Positions 1-6,132 of a DNA stretch of 43,706 nucleotides are shown piece after piece. A model generated the notes under the pieces. That model did not search any database. It was given only the letters and a program-made list of their open reading frames with translations, and was not told where the DNA came from. This DNA is from Pseudokineococcus marinus (lineage in GTDB: Bacteria > Actinomycetota > Actinomycetes > Actinomycetales > Quadrisphaeraceae): contig NZ_JABEMA010000004.1 in the NCBI RefSeq assembly GCF_013004605.1, forward strand, positions 1 through 43,706. Direction: 5' to 3'. A program made the position numbers and the translations under genes. Position 1 is the first letter of the stretch; every line of letters starts with the position of its first letter.

Positions 1-8
1 CGTCGCGC

Positions 9-398
9 TCAGGCGGCGCTGCGACGCCGCGCGAGCACCAGGCCGCCGACCCCGGCGGCGGCGAGCAGCCCGCCTGAGGCGAGCAGGGCGCCGACATCAC
101 CCGCGGTGCCGCCGGCGCCGGCGTCGACGCCGCCGGAGGGCATGGCCATGCCCTCCTCGCCGCCGCCGGTGCTGCTGGAGCCGCTGCTGGCGTAGTCCGT
201 GTTCTCGCAGGCCTGGCCGTCGTCGTCCCGGTCGAGGCCGGACGGGTCGCCGGAGACCCGGTCGAACTCCGCCTGGGCCTCCGCCTGGCTGCTGAAGTCG
301 TCGCAGTCGTAGGGGTCCGCCGCGAGGGCCGGGGAGCCGGCGAGGCCGACGACGCCGGCGGCCAGGGCGATGGACAGAGCGGTGCGGTAGGTGCGCAT
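9..398 (-). CDS. Secreted excalibur-domain protein, probably host
   Basis: A 129-residue exported protein. The start is the ATG at 398, followed by a Sec signal peptide (residues 1-27, cleavage near ALA|AD). Residues 29-65 match the excalibur calcium-binding domain: DCDDF at the front and the Asp-rich DRDDDGQAC loop with paired cysteines. A Ser/Gly-rich linker follows, then a hydrophobic segment (about 103-124) and an RRR tail, an arrangement like a cell-wall sorting signal, but no LPxTG is visible. The family is common in Actinobacteria and its exact job is unclear; calcium binding at the surface is inferred. It lies outside the attachment core, on the 3' side of the tRNA fragment, so it is probably chromosomal. 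A start further upstream is possible in frame but would bury the signal peptide. Confidence 0.85.
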   Translation of the reverse strand: MRTYRTALSIALAAGVVGLAGSPALAADPYDCDDFSSQAEAQAEFDRVSGDPSGLDRDDDGQACENTDYASSGSSSTGGGEEGMAMPSGGVDAGAGGTAGDVGALLASGGLLAAAGVGGLVLARRRSAA

Positions 399-531
399 GT
401 GTCGTGGTTCCCCCGTGTGAGTCGTCTTGCCCAGGTCGAGCACGCATGACGCTAGGCGCGCACTGCACCCCTCGTGCGGCTTTCGGGAGACCCGAACGGG
501 TGACTCTCCGCGATGGAGAGGCAGGACGACG

Positions 532-566
532 ACGGCCCCCGCCCGACTGCGTCGGACGAGGGCCGT
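532..566 (-). terminator. Hairpin just 3' of the tRNA fragment
   Basis: Arms ACGGCCC (532-538) and GGGCCGT (560-566) pair, with an inner CCGAC/GTCGG stem (543-547 and 551-555). It begins five bases after the CCA end of the tRNA fragment, where a tRNA terminator would sit. There is no clear T tract. Confidence 0.5.
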
Positions 567-570
567 GAGG

Positions 571-610
571 TGGTGCGCCGCCTGGGACTCGAACCCAGAA
601 CCCACTGGTT
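571..610 (-). other. Partial tRNA 3' end serving as attachment-site core (probable tRNA-Lys)
   Basis: On the minus strand these 40 bases fit tRNA positions 37-76: anticodon-stem 3' strand CCAGT, variable loop GGGTT, T stem CTGGG/CCCAG around loop TTCGAGT, acceptor strand GCGGCGC, discriminator A and encoded CCA. Upstream of position 37 the match stops: no anticodon with a preceding U, no D arm and no 5' acceptor strand GCGCCGC. It therefore cannot be a functional tRNA. Its place between a host-like gene and a tyrosine integrase makes it the att core. The polarity (3' side toward position 1) suits attR with host DNA on the left; an attP is the alternative. The tRNA-Lys identity rests on resemblance of the variable and T regions only. 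Confidence 0.75.
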
Positions 611-614
611 CTGG
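595..614. repeat. Inverted repeat in the att core (possible integrase core-binding sites)
   Basis: CCAGAACC (595-602) and GGTTCTGG (607-614) form a perfect 8-bp dyad around CACT. The right arm reaches four bases past the tRNA match, into the presumed phage side. Paired inverted core sites flanking the crossover are usual for tyrosine recombinases. Confidence 0.45.
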
Positions 615-762
615 TCGAGCCGCACCGACGGTGCCACGGTCACGCCGATCCGCCGTGCGGCCGAGCGCCGTGCACCTGGCGAGCGCGAGCTCGCTCCGGC
701 GGCGGCTGCGGCGTGACGCGCTACGGCGCCGCGGTGGTCGGCGTTCAGGCGGCCGTGCCGGT

Positions 763-846
763 GTCCCCCGATGAGGGGACGCGACGTGCCCACCTTCGTG
801 TGGTTGCCCCAACGACGCGTAGCGCTGTGCATCGAACGGGTGTTCG
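763..846. promoter_or_regulatory. Integrase upstream region with two dyads
   Basis: The 245 bases between the att core and the integrase hold no convincing gene. Two dyads stand out: GTCCCC/GGGGAC (763-768, 775-780) and CGAAC/GTTCG around GGGT (833-846), the latter ending ten bases before the integrase ATG, so it could be an operator. Both are inferences from symmetry alone. Confidence 0.3.
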
Positions 847-856
847 GGTGGCGCCC

Positions 857-1735
857 ATGGGGGAACTGACCGTCACGACGGCGTGGCAGCAGCAGCTCGA
901 CGAGTGGGACCGGTGGCTGACCGTCGCCGGACGCCCGTCCACGACTAGAGGTCTGCGGACCTACCACCTGCGCCGGCTCGCGCACCGCTACCGCGACCGG
1001 GCGCCCTTCGACCTCACCCATGACGACCTCGTCGGCTGGATGGCCGAGCACGAGTGGGGGCCGTCGACGCTCAGGTCGGTGCGCGCGTCCCTGCGTGGCT
1101 TCTACGGGTGGGCTGTGCGCACCCGGCTCCTCGAGGACGACCCGACCACTGCGCTGCCCATCGTGAAGGCGCCTCGGCGGACGCCCCGGCCCACCCCCGA
1201 CGACGTTCTCCTCGACGCGCTCGAGCGGGCCCCGCTGCGGGAGCGGCTCATGCTCGTCATCGCCCACCGCACCGGCCTGCGCGCCGGGGAGGTTGCCCGC
1301 GTCCGCCGCGAGGACGTCGTCCCCGGCGTCGCCGGCGCGTCGCTGCACGTGCGCGGCAAGGGCGCCCGCGAGCGCCTGGTGCCCCTCGACGACGAGCTGG
1401 CGCGGATCCTGCGGCTCATGCCCGCCGGGTGGGTCTTCCCGTCCTCGACGAGGCCGGGGGAGCACCTGACCGCGCACACGGTGTCCCGGCTCATGTCCGA
1501 CGCCCTCGGGCCCGGGTGGACCGCTCACACGCTGCGGCACCGCTACGCCTCGCTGGCCTACTCCGTCGAGCGGGACCTGCGCGCCGTGCAGGAGCTCCTC
1601 GGCCACGCCCAGGTCACGACCACGCAGGTCTACACGCTCGTCCCCGACGAGGCCCGACGTCGCGCCGCCGCCGGCGCCGGCGTCATCGGCGGTCACGGCG
1701 GCGAGCGCTGGTCGGTGCTGCGGCCGGCGGCGTGA
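857..1735 (+). CDS. int: Tyrosine recombinase (phage integrase)
   Basis: A 292-residue site-specific recombinase that integrates and excises the element. An N-terminal SAM-like core-binding domain (about 10-90) precedes the catalytic domain (about 115-270). The catalytic set is visible: R142 in TGLRAGE, K168 in GKGARER, H224-x-x-R227 in HTLRH, H250 in LLGHA and the nucleophile Y259 in TQVYT. The ATG at 857 was chosen because residues encoded further upstream look non-coding and the domain begins soon after it. The size fits XerC/D-like phage integrases without a separate arm-binding domain. It lies 246 bases from the att core and points away from it. Part of the region upstream shows dyads that may regulate it. 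Confidence 0.93.
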   Translation: MGELTVTTAWQQQLDEWDRWLTVAGRPSTTRGLRTYHLRRLAHRYRDRAPFDLTHDDLVGWMAEHEWGPSTLRSVRASLRGFYGWAVRTRLLEDDPTTALPIVKAPRRTPRPTPDDVLLDALERAPLRERLMLVIAHRTGLRAGEVARVRREDVVPGVAGASLHVRGKGARERLVPLDDELARILRLMPAGWVFPSSTRPGEHLTAHTVSRLMSDALGPGWTAHTLRHRYASLAYSVERDLRAVQELLGHAQVTTTQVYTLVPDEARRRAAAGAGVIGGHGGERWSVLRPAA

Positions 1736-1839
1736 CCCGATCGAGTGGCCCCGGTCACGAACCGGTCACGTCGCTGCGAGATGGACGACGCCTCGCAGAC
1801 CATGCCAGCACCGCACGTCACGACCACGGGGGATCCACC

Positions 1840-2529
1840 ATGCGCCGCTCACTGCTCGTCACCACCACGGCCCTCGCGGCCGCGGCCGCCCTCGCGGGCT
1901 GCGCCCTCGGCCAGCCCGCCTCGCCCGCGACCGTCACCGTCACCGCGCCGGCGCCCGCGGCGGCCGAGGAGACGCCCGAGGACGCTGTCGAGGCGGTCCC
2001 GGCCGACGTCGAGACCACCGACGGCGCACCGATGGACGACATCGACGTCGAGGACGAGGAGGCGGCCGCCAGCGAGACCGACCTCTTCGCCGACAACAGC
2101 GTCGATCCCGGCGCGGCGCCGGTCGGCACCGAGCGGCCCGTCGGCGACTACCGCGTGACGCTGCTGTCCCTCGACCCGGACGCGACCGACGAGGCCGTCG
2201 GCGGCAACTTCTTCAACGAGCCGCCCACTAACGGCGCCTACGCCATCGCCCGCGTGAGAGCGACCTACACGGGTAACGACGAAGGCAACGTCAGCTACGA
2301 CACGTCGATGCACGTGAACGGCACCGACGGCGTCCAGTACACCGACTACGACTGCGCCGCCACGCTCGAGGACGGCGTCTACAGCGCCCCCACCCTCAAC
2401 AACGGCGGCACCGCCGAGTTCAGCCTCTGCTTCGACGTCCCCCCGGGCGCCCTCGACGACGGCGCCACGTTCGAGGTCCAGGACGACCTCGGCTTCACCG
2501 GCGCCAGCGAAGAGTGGGACATCCGCTGA
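1840..2529 (+). CDS. Secreted lipoprotein with DUF4352-like Ig fold
   Basis: A 229-residue protein with a lipoprotein signal: RR at 2-3, a hydrophobic stretch, and lipobox LAGC with Cys21. A Pro/Ala/Glu-rich acidic linker (about 28-95) leads to a beta-rich domain with two cysteines, resembling DUF4352 (telokin-like) domains. GGGGG precedes the start by about eight bases. Small DUF4352 lipoproteins are common beside actinophage integrases and are suspected of lysogenic conversion or blocking DNA entry; that role is inference here. The gene lies 104 bases after the integrase on the same strand and ends at a strong terminator. The family call rests on resemblance. Confidence 0.8.
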   Translation: MRRSLLVTTTALAAAAALAGCALGQPASPATVTVTAPAPAAAEETPEDAVEAVPADVETTDGAPMDDIDVEDEEAAASETDLFADNSVDPGAAPVGTERPVGDYRVTLLSLDPDATDEAVGGNFFNEPPTNGAYAIARVRATYTGNDEGNVSYDTSMHVNGTDGVQYTDYDCAATLEDGVYSAPTLNNGGTAEFSLCFDVPPGALDDGATFEVQDDLGFTGASEEWDIR

Positions 2530-2549
2530 CCCACGCGGTCAGCGCGCCA

Positions 2550-2586
2550 CGACGCCCCGCCCACCACTCAGGTGGGCGGGGCGTCG
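2550..2586. terminator. Bidirectional terminator
   Basis: A perfect 16-bp stem (2550-2565 with 2571-2586) around loop ACTCA, between two convergent genes. It overlaps the 3' end of the small HTH gene at 2568-2828. It can serve both strands. Confidence 0.85.
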
Positions 2587-2828
2587 TCGTCCCGGGTCGG
2601 CGGCGCGCCGCGGCCGCGGCGAAGGACGCCGCGGCGCTGCAGCAGGTTCCGCACCGCGCTGTGCGACCGGTCGGTGAGCTCGGCGATCTCCCGTAGCGAG
2701 CGCCCCGCGGCGTACTGCTCGAGCACGAAGGCGACGAGCTCGGGGTCGGCGTAGGCGCCGCCGCCCTGCCCGGCGGTGCCGGCGAAGCGGGGGAGCGGCC
2801 GGAGGACGGGGCGACCCGGGTAGCTCAT
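2568..2828 (-). CDS. Small helix-turn-helix protein
   Basis: An 86-residue protein. Residues about 30-70 form a helix-turn-helix: YAAGRSLREIAELTDRS is the turn region, followed by the recognition helix HSAVRNLLQRRG and a basic RRGRG tail. This pattern resembles small actinobacterial HTH proteins with the SIRELAE-type helix. DNA binding is likely; the target is unknown. It is the last gene of a three-gene operon, its ATG overlapping the TGA of the previous gene (ATGA), and its 3' end lies inside the terminator. Because it sits in the lysogeny region it could be a phage repressor or a regulator of its own operon. No C-terminal oligomerisation or cleavage domain is seen, so it is not a LexA-type repressor. 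Confidence 0.75.
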   Translation of the reverse strand: MSYPGRPVLRPLPRFAGTAGQGGGAYADPELVAFVLEQYAAGRSLREIAELTDRSHSAVRNLLQRRGVLRRGRGAPPTRDDDAPPT

Positions 2829-3559
2829 GGCTCGGGCAGTGACTCGTCTGCGTCGAGGAGGTCGCGCAGGAGGCGCTGCCCGGCGGGCGAGATCTTGAAG
2901 AGCGGATTGCCGACGTGGCCGAGGAGGCTCTGGCCCCCCAGCGTGTCGACGAGACCGTCCCGGAGGAGGCCCGCCAGCAGGAGCGAGACCTCCTCTTCGA
3001 GCTCTGGAAGCGCGAGGCTCATCTGCCCGGGCGACCAGACGCCCGGCGGATCATCCGCCGGCTCGTCGTCCTGGCTCACCCCCGTTCGTGGAGGGACGTC
3101 TCGGTCCATCGTCTCGAGGAGCCAGAGCTGCGGCTCCTCGAGACGGGCGATGGCCTGCGCCCAGAGCCGGTGCTTGTCGCAACTGGCCGGCTCGCGCAGA
3201 CCAGCGGCCAGAGCGCGCGCGAGCACATGGATCTTCGCCTCTACGACGGCGTCGGCGGCGGCTCGCCACGTCTCGTCCGCCAGCGCGCGCGTGCTCCCGT
3301 CGACGCGCATGCGCTGAGCCACCGTCTCCACGCTGACGCCCGCCTGAGCCGAGGCGAGCGCGAGGGCGGTCTGCGCCTGAGCCAGCTGCTGTTCTCGCGG
3401 GACCTGGTCGAACCGCGCGAGGACGGCTTCTACGGCGGGCGCCAACATCGCGGCGCCGACAGCCAAGGCTGTCTCGCCGGAGACGCCGGCAGCAGCCACG
3501 CCGCCCGCGAGGACGACGCGCGAGGGCGTCTTCCGCCAGTGACGCAAGTGGTTGGTCAT
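2825..3559 (-). CDS. Protein of unknown function with C-terminal winged-helix-like segment
   Basis: A 244-residue protein I do not recognise. An Ala/Gly-rich hydrophobic segment (about 15-46) could be a membrane or packing helix. The middle is all-helical, with repeated ARALAAG and IARLEEPQ patterns. The C terminus (about 188-240) reads like a winged helix: LLRDGLVDTLGG, then FKISPAGQRLLRDL. It is coupled by ATGA overlaps to both neighbours. The mix of helical sensor-like core and winged helix, in the phage accessory region, suggests a regulator or an exclusion or defence component; this is inference. Confidence 0.7.
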   Translation of the reverse strand: MTNHLRHWRKTPSRVVLAGGVAAAGVSGETALAVGAAMLAPAVEAVLARFDQVPREQQLAQAQTALALASAQAGVSVETVAQRMRVDGSTRALADETWRAAADAVVEAKIHVLARALAAGLREPASCDKHRLWAQAIARLEEPQLWLLETMDRDVPPRTGVSQDDEPADDPPGVWSPGQMSLALPELEEEVSLLLAGLLRDGLVDTLGGQSLLGHVGNPLFKISPAGQRLLRDLLDADESLPEP

Positions 3560-3894
3560 CGGGTCGCTTCCGGCGGCGAGCCGACGAGCTGCCGGACCTG
3601 GTCTGCAGCGAGGTACGACTCGATGAGGTCGCCGTCGAGGGCGTAGACCACGCGGACGCGGTCGCCGCGGACCTCGCAGATGATCCCGGGTAGGGCCCCG
3701 TCGACGTCGTCGCCGAGGCGGGACTCGGCGAGCACCTCGCAGTGCCCTACGCGCATGGGCGGGGACTGGCGGCCCATGAGCCGGTCGAAGGCCCGCGTCG
3801 TCGGCGGGGGCGCCGGCGCGTCGAGGTGCCCGTCAACCGAGCGCGCGCCGAGCGGGGTCCCGGGGCCGCGCCGGGGATGCATGCCGCCTGCCAT
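3556..3894 (-). CDS. Hypothetical protein with small beta-barrel-like C terminus
   Basis: First gene of the minus-strand trio, up to 112 residues. The N-terminal 40 residues are Pro/Arg-rich and look disordered; the true start may be the Met at about residue 40 or 47, since no clear ribosome site precedes any candidate. The C-terminal part (about 50-105) alternates hydrophobic and polar residues (GIICEVRGDRVRVVYAL), like an SH3 or KOW-type barrel. Function unknown. Its stop overlaps the next ATG, which supports co-translation with the gene at 2825-3559. Confidence 0.6.
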   Translation of the reverse strand: MAGGMHPRRGPGTPLGARSVDGHLDAPAPPPTTRAFDRLMGRQSPPMRVGHCEVLAESRLGDDVDGALPGIICEVRGDRVRVVYALDGDLIESYLAADQVRQLVGSPPEATR

Positions 3895-4031
3895 GGGGCA
3901 GGAGCGTAGGCGCGGGGGCGGACGGTGAGCTGTCCCTCATCGAGGCGACGAAGCCTGCGAGGGATCGGCCTCGCACCCCCGCTGGCCTGGTTACCCTCCG
4001 GCGACCACGTCGCAAGGGGGAAGTTGCCGGG
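3895..4031. promoter_or_regulatory. Divergent intergenic region with operator-like dyad
   Basis: These 137 bases separate the minus-strand trio from the plus-strand membrane genes, so promoters in both directions should be here. The dyad TGCGAG/CTCGCA (3956-3961, 3970-3975) is a plausible operator for the adjacent HTH protein. AAGGGGGAAG ahead of the ATG at 4032 may be the ribosome site. No clear -35/-10 pair was identified. Confidence 0.35.
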
Positions 4032-4331
4032 ATGTCTCACTCAGCTCAACCGTCCTCACACCTGGGCGCTGGCGAGGTGCTCATCCAGGTGGTGAAGCTC
4101 CTCGTGTGGCCCGCCGCAGTCTTCGGCTCGGTCGTGCTGGGGTTGCCGCGCCTCGGTGAAGCGATCGCTGGGCAGGAGACGGACGTGGCCTTCCACTTGG
4201 AGACGGGTCTCGGCTTGAGCCTCGGCATCAACGTCTTCCTAGGAGGCGGGCTGCTCGCATCCGAGCGGCTCCGCCGGCGAGCCGAGGGGCGGCTCTCGGC
4301 CTCGGTGCAGCCGCCCGGGAGAGCCCATTGA
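4032..4331 (+). CDS. Small two-TM membrane protein
   Basis: A 99-residue protein with two hydrophobic segments, about 16-40 (VLIQVVKLLVWPAAVFGSVV) and 57-76 (LGLSLGINVFLGGGLLA). They are separated by a short acidic loop and followed by a basic tail RLRRRAEGR that should be cytoplasmic. No family recognised. It is the first of two small plus-strand membrane proteins in the accessory region. Such genes beside an integrase often alter the host envelope or block superinfection; that is inference. A longer ORF runs antisense but is compositionally a shadow. Confidence 0.6.
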   Translation: MSHSAQPSSHLGAGEVLIQVVKLLVWPAAVFGSVVLGLPRLGEAIAGQETDVAFHLETGLGLSLGINVFLGGGLLASERLRRRAEGRLSASVQPPGRAH

Positions 4332-4426
4332 GCCGAACGTGAACAGATCGGCGAGACTGTTCCCGCGGACACGTGAGGCTGCGACGATGCAGCCTCAGGC
4401 GCGTTGAGTCCAGGAGGTGGCGTCCC

Positions 4427-4975
4427 ATGGAGGCGTCGGAGCTGATCCTCATGCTGCTGCTGCTGGGCACCACGGCGGCCTTCTTCTACATGCTGATCGT
4501 CGTCATGCCGAGCCTCGCACGCACTCGCTTCACGATCCGGCTCTACGACGCGCTGCGTGAGCTCGACCGACTCACCGAGAGCCCGCGGTTGGCCAAGCAG
4601 CCTCGTCTGCTGGAGGTTCGCCAGCGCATCCTCGCGCTCATGAGCACGCCGACCCCAATCGGGGCGCGGCCACTGCTGCGCGCCTACCGCTCGATCATGA
4701 CGGGTGAGGCGCAGAGCCAGATGGAGTCCATGCCCAAGCCCGAGCATCTCGGCCTCACCACCGCGGAGAGGAGCACCGTCGCACGCTGCAACCGGGTGCT
4801 GGTCTTCGAGCTGACTCGCAGCGCCTTCCTCGGCAGCGTCGTGTGGCCAGTCCTAGTGCCCGCCTGGTGGATGGCGCGTTGGGTGCTGTCCGGGCGACGT
4901 CCTGTGCCCAACGCTGCAGTCGTCGTCGACCGCACGGTCAGCAACCACCGGGACGACTTCTTGCACGTCCGCTAG
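4427..4975 (+). CDS. Membrane protein with N- and C-terminal TM segments
   Basis: A 182-residue protein. The ATG at 4427 is chosen because GGAGGTGG lies six bases upstream; an earlier in-frame start would add only an Arg-rich stretch. Residues 4-26 are a strong TM helix (LILMLLLLGTTAAFFYML) and about 128-153 a second (LGSVVWPVLVPAWWMARWVL), with a helical, charged domain of about 100 residues between them. No enzyme motif seen. Downstream is a strong terminator. The gene follows the two-TM protein by about 95 bases and may share its transcript. A role in envelope modification or exclusion is possible. Confidence 0.72.
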   Translation: MEASELILMLLLLGTTAAFFYMLIVVMPSLARTRFTIRLYDALRELDRLTESPRLAKQPRLLEVRQRILALMSTPTPIGARPLLRAYRSIMTGEAQSQMESMPKPEHLGLTTAERSTVARCNRVLVFELTRSAFLGSVVWPVLVPAWWMARWVLSGRRPVPNAAVVVDRTVSNHRDDFLHVR

Positions 4976-4991
4976 CGGACCTGCGCGACGA

Positions 4992-5033
4992 AGAGCGCCC
5001 CCGCCCGGCCGTGTGGCCGAGCGGGGGCGCTCT
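4992..5033. terminator. Bidirectional terminator
   Basis: A 13-bp stem AGAGCGCCCCCGC (4992-5004) with its complement at 5021-5033; the loop carries an inner CGGCC/GGCCG stem. It closes the plus-strand membrane genes and the convergent gene at 5059-5511. Read on the minus strand it is followed by CTTCGTCG. Confidence 0.85.
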
Positions 5034-5058
5034 GTCGTGCTGGGCGGTGCTGAGGGCA

Positions 5059-5511
5059 TCAGGTGCCGAAGGGAAGACCGGCAGCGACCGCCCGGTAGGC
5101 GGCGTAGTGGTCCGTCGGGTTGCTCGGGCTGCCGTGCGCGAGCGCCTCGAGGAGGTAGGCGCGGGCGTCGCCGCCGAGGTTGGGCACGTCGACCTGCTCG
5201 CCTGAGGGCAGACGGACGCTGTACGGGCCCGTGTGCTCAGAGGTGGGCATGGGCGTCACGGTGGTCTCCGGGAGCTCGTGTCCGCCCGGGAGCGTGCTGA
5301 GGAAGTGCGCTGCGGCCGGCTCGAGGTAGTGGCTGTCGCCGCGGGGCGCCAGCTCGGTGAAACCGACCGTCGTAACGGTGGGGGCGCCCGGGCGGTTGGT
5401 GTAGGCCCCCGCCGCTGGCGGCACTTCTCCGTGCGGGTCGAAGGAGAGCATGATTACCCGGCCCTGCTCGTCAAGTCTGTCCCACCACTGCTGCAGCTCT
5501 TCCGTCGTCAT
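5059..5511 (-). CDS. Unknown protein in an isolated moron-like cassette
   Basis: A 150-residue soluble protein I do not recognise. The ATG at 5511 starts at MTTEELQQWWDRL; a Met 22 codons upstream would add a basic, unlikely stretch. The sequence opens with a helix, then a beta-rich part with VIMLSFDPHGEVPP and an aromatic-poor core, and ends with helices containing DARAYLLEAL and DHYAAYRAVAAGL. The gene stands alone between two hairpins of similar sequence (4992-5033 and 5571-5619), the usual layout of a moron with its own promoter. A TACCGT hexamer lies six bases before the ATG. Function unknown; expression in the lysogen is plausible. Confidence 0.72.
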   Translation of the reverse strand: MTTEELQQWWDRLDEQGRVIMLSFDPHGEVPPAAGAYTNRPGAPTVTTVGFTELAPRGDSHYLEPAAAHFLSTLPGGHELPETTVTPMPTSEHTGPYSVRLPSGEQVDVPNLGGDARAYLLEALAHGSPSNPTDHYAAYRAVAAGLPFGT

Positions 5512-5517
5512 GCATCG

Positions 5518-5523
5518 ACGGTA
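5518..5523 (-). promoter_or_regulatory. Candidate -10 box for a leaderless transcript
   Basis: TACCGT on the minus strand fits the actinobacterial TANNNT -10 pattern and ends six bases before the ATG at 5511, the spacing expected if transcription begins at the start codon. There is no Shine-Dalgarno and no obvious -35. Confidence 0.35.
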
Positions 5524-5570
5524 GGGAAGACGGCGGCGGCGCGTGCTCGCCGTGCACAGGGGTACGACGA

Positions 5571-5619
5571 AGAGCACCCCACTCGCGCTGTCTGGTGGCC
5601 GTTCGGGTGGGGGGCGCTG
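5571..5619 (-). terminator. Imperfect terminator hairpin after the holin
   Basis: AGCACCCCACTCG (5573-5585) pairs imperfectly with the CGGGTGGGGGGCGCT run (5604-5618). Both flanks resemble those of the 4992-5033 terminator (ACGAAGAGC on the left, GGCGCTNTGTCGTGCT type on the right). It would end the late lysis transcript. Confidence 0.6.
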
Positions 5620-5647
5620 TCGTGCTCGAGGCGCGGCAGGTGAGCGG

Positions 5648-6130
5648 TCAGGTGCCGAGCTGGTCGTCCTGGACCCACTCCGACCAGGGGTCGGTGTTGG
5701 GGAGGATGACGACGCCAGCAGCGGTGAGGACGGCGATGGCGACCTGCAGCCACGCGGACAGGTCGACGCCGTCGCCGAGTACGGCGACGGCGAGCGCCTG
5801 CAGCCCTGCGGCGATGGCCGCGGCGGCGAGCTTGGCGTAACGGCGCCACCCGGCCTCGAGGTTCGGGACGAGGTAGACGACGACGGCGCTGACGAGGGCG
5901 ATGCCCACGTTGATCAGCTCGACGGTGGTGACGGTGTTGTCGGCGAGCGCGGCGACGAGGACGACGAGGACGGCGCCGATGATCGAGGCGACGGCCTTGG
6001 CGTAGTTGCTGGCGCGCTCGATGGGCTGGGCGTCGCGGAAGTGGCCGTCGTCGGGGCCGGGGAGGTCGGCGGGGTCGGTGACGGTGCCGCGGGTGGGCTC
6101 GCCGGCGGGGGCGGGGTAGGCGGTGGCCAT
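5648..6130 (-). CDS. Holin-like protein with an internally repeated membrane unit
   Basis: A 160-residue protein, the last late gene. A polar 40-residue N terminus is followed by four hydrophobic segments (about 44-64, 72-88, 98-118, 126-143). It resembles the actinophage holins whose second TM ends in a Pro-Asn motif, and here that unit occurs twice: INVGIALVSAVVVYLVPN (ending at 90) and LQVAIAVLTAAGVVILPN (ending at 145), a 55-residue period. It should make the membrane lesion that releases or activates the endolysin. The start is two bases after the endolysin stop, indicating coupled translation. Confidence 0.8.
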   Translation of the reverse strand: MATAYPAPAGEPTRGTVTDPADLPGPDDGHFRDAQPIERASNYAKAVASIIGAVLVVLVAALADNTVTTVELINVGIALVSAVVVYLVPNLEAGWRRYAKLAAAAIAAGLQALAVAVLGDGVDLSAWLQVAIAVLTAAGVVILPNTDPWSEWVQDDQLGT

Positions 6131-6132
6131 GG

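Noticed and set aside
571-640. A functional tRNA gene
   Set aside because: Only positions 37-76 are present; no D arm, 5' acceptor strand or U33-anticodon can be drawn.
4046-4747. A 233-codon minus-strand frame opposite the two membrane genes
   Set aside because: It is rich in Arg/His/Gln without a domain, while the plus strand gives coherent TM segments and a well-placed ribosome site at 4413-4420.
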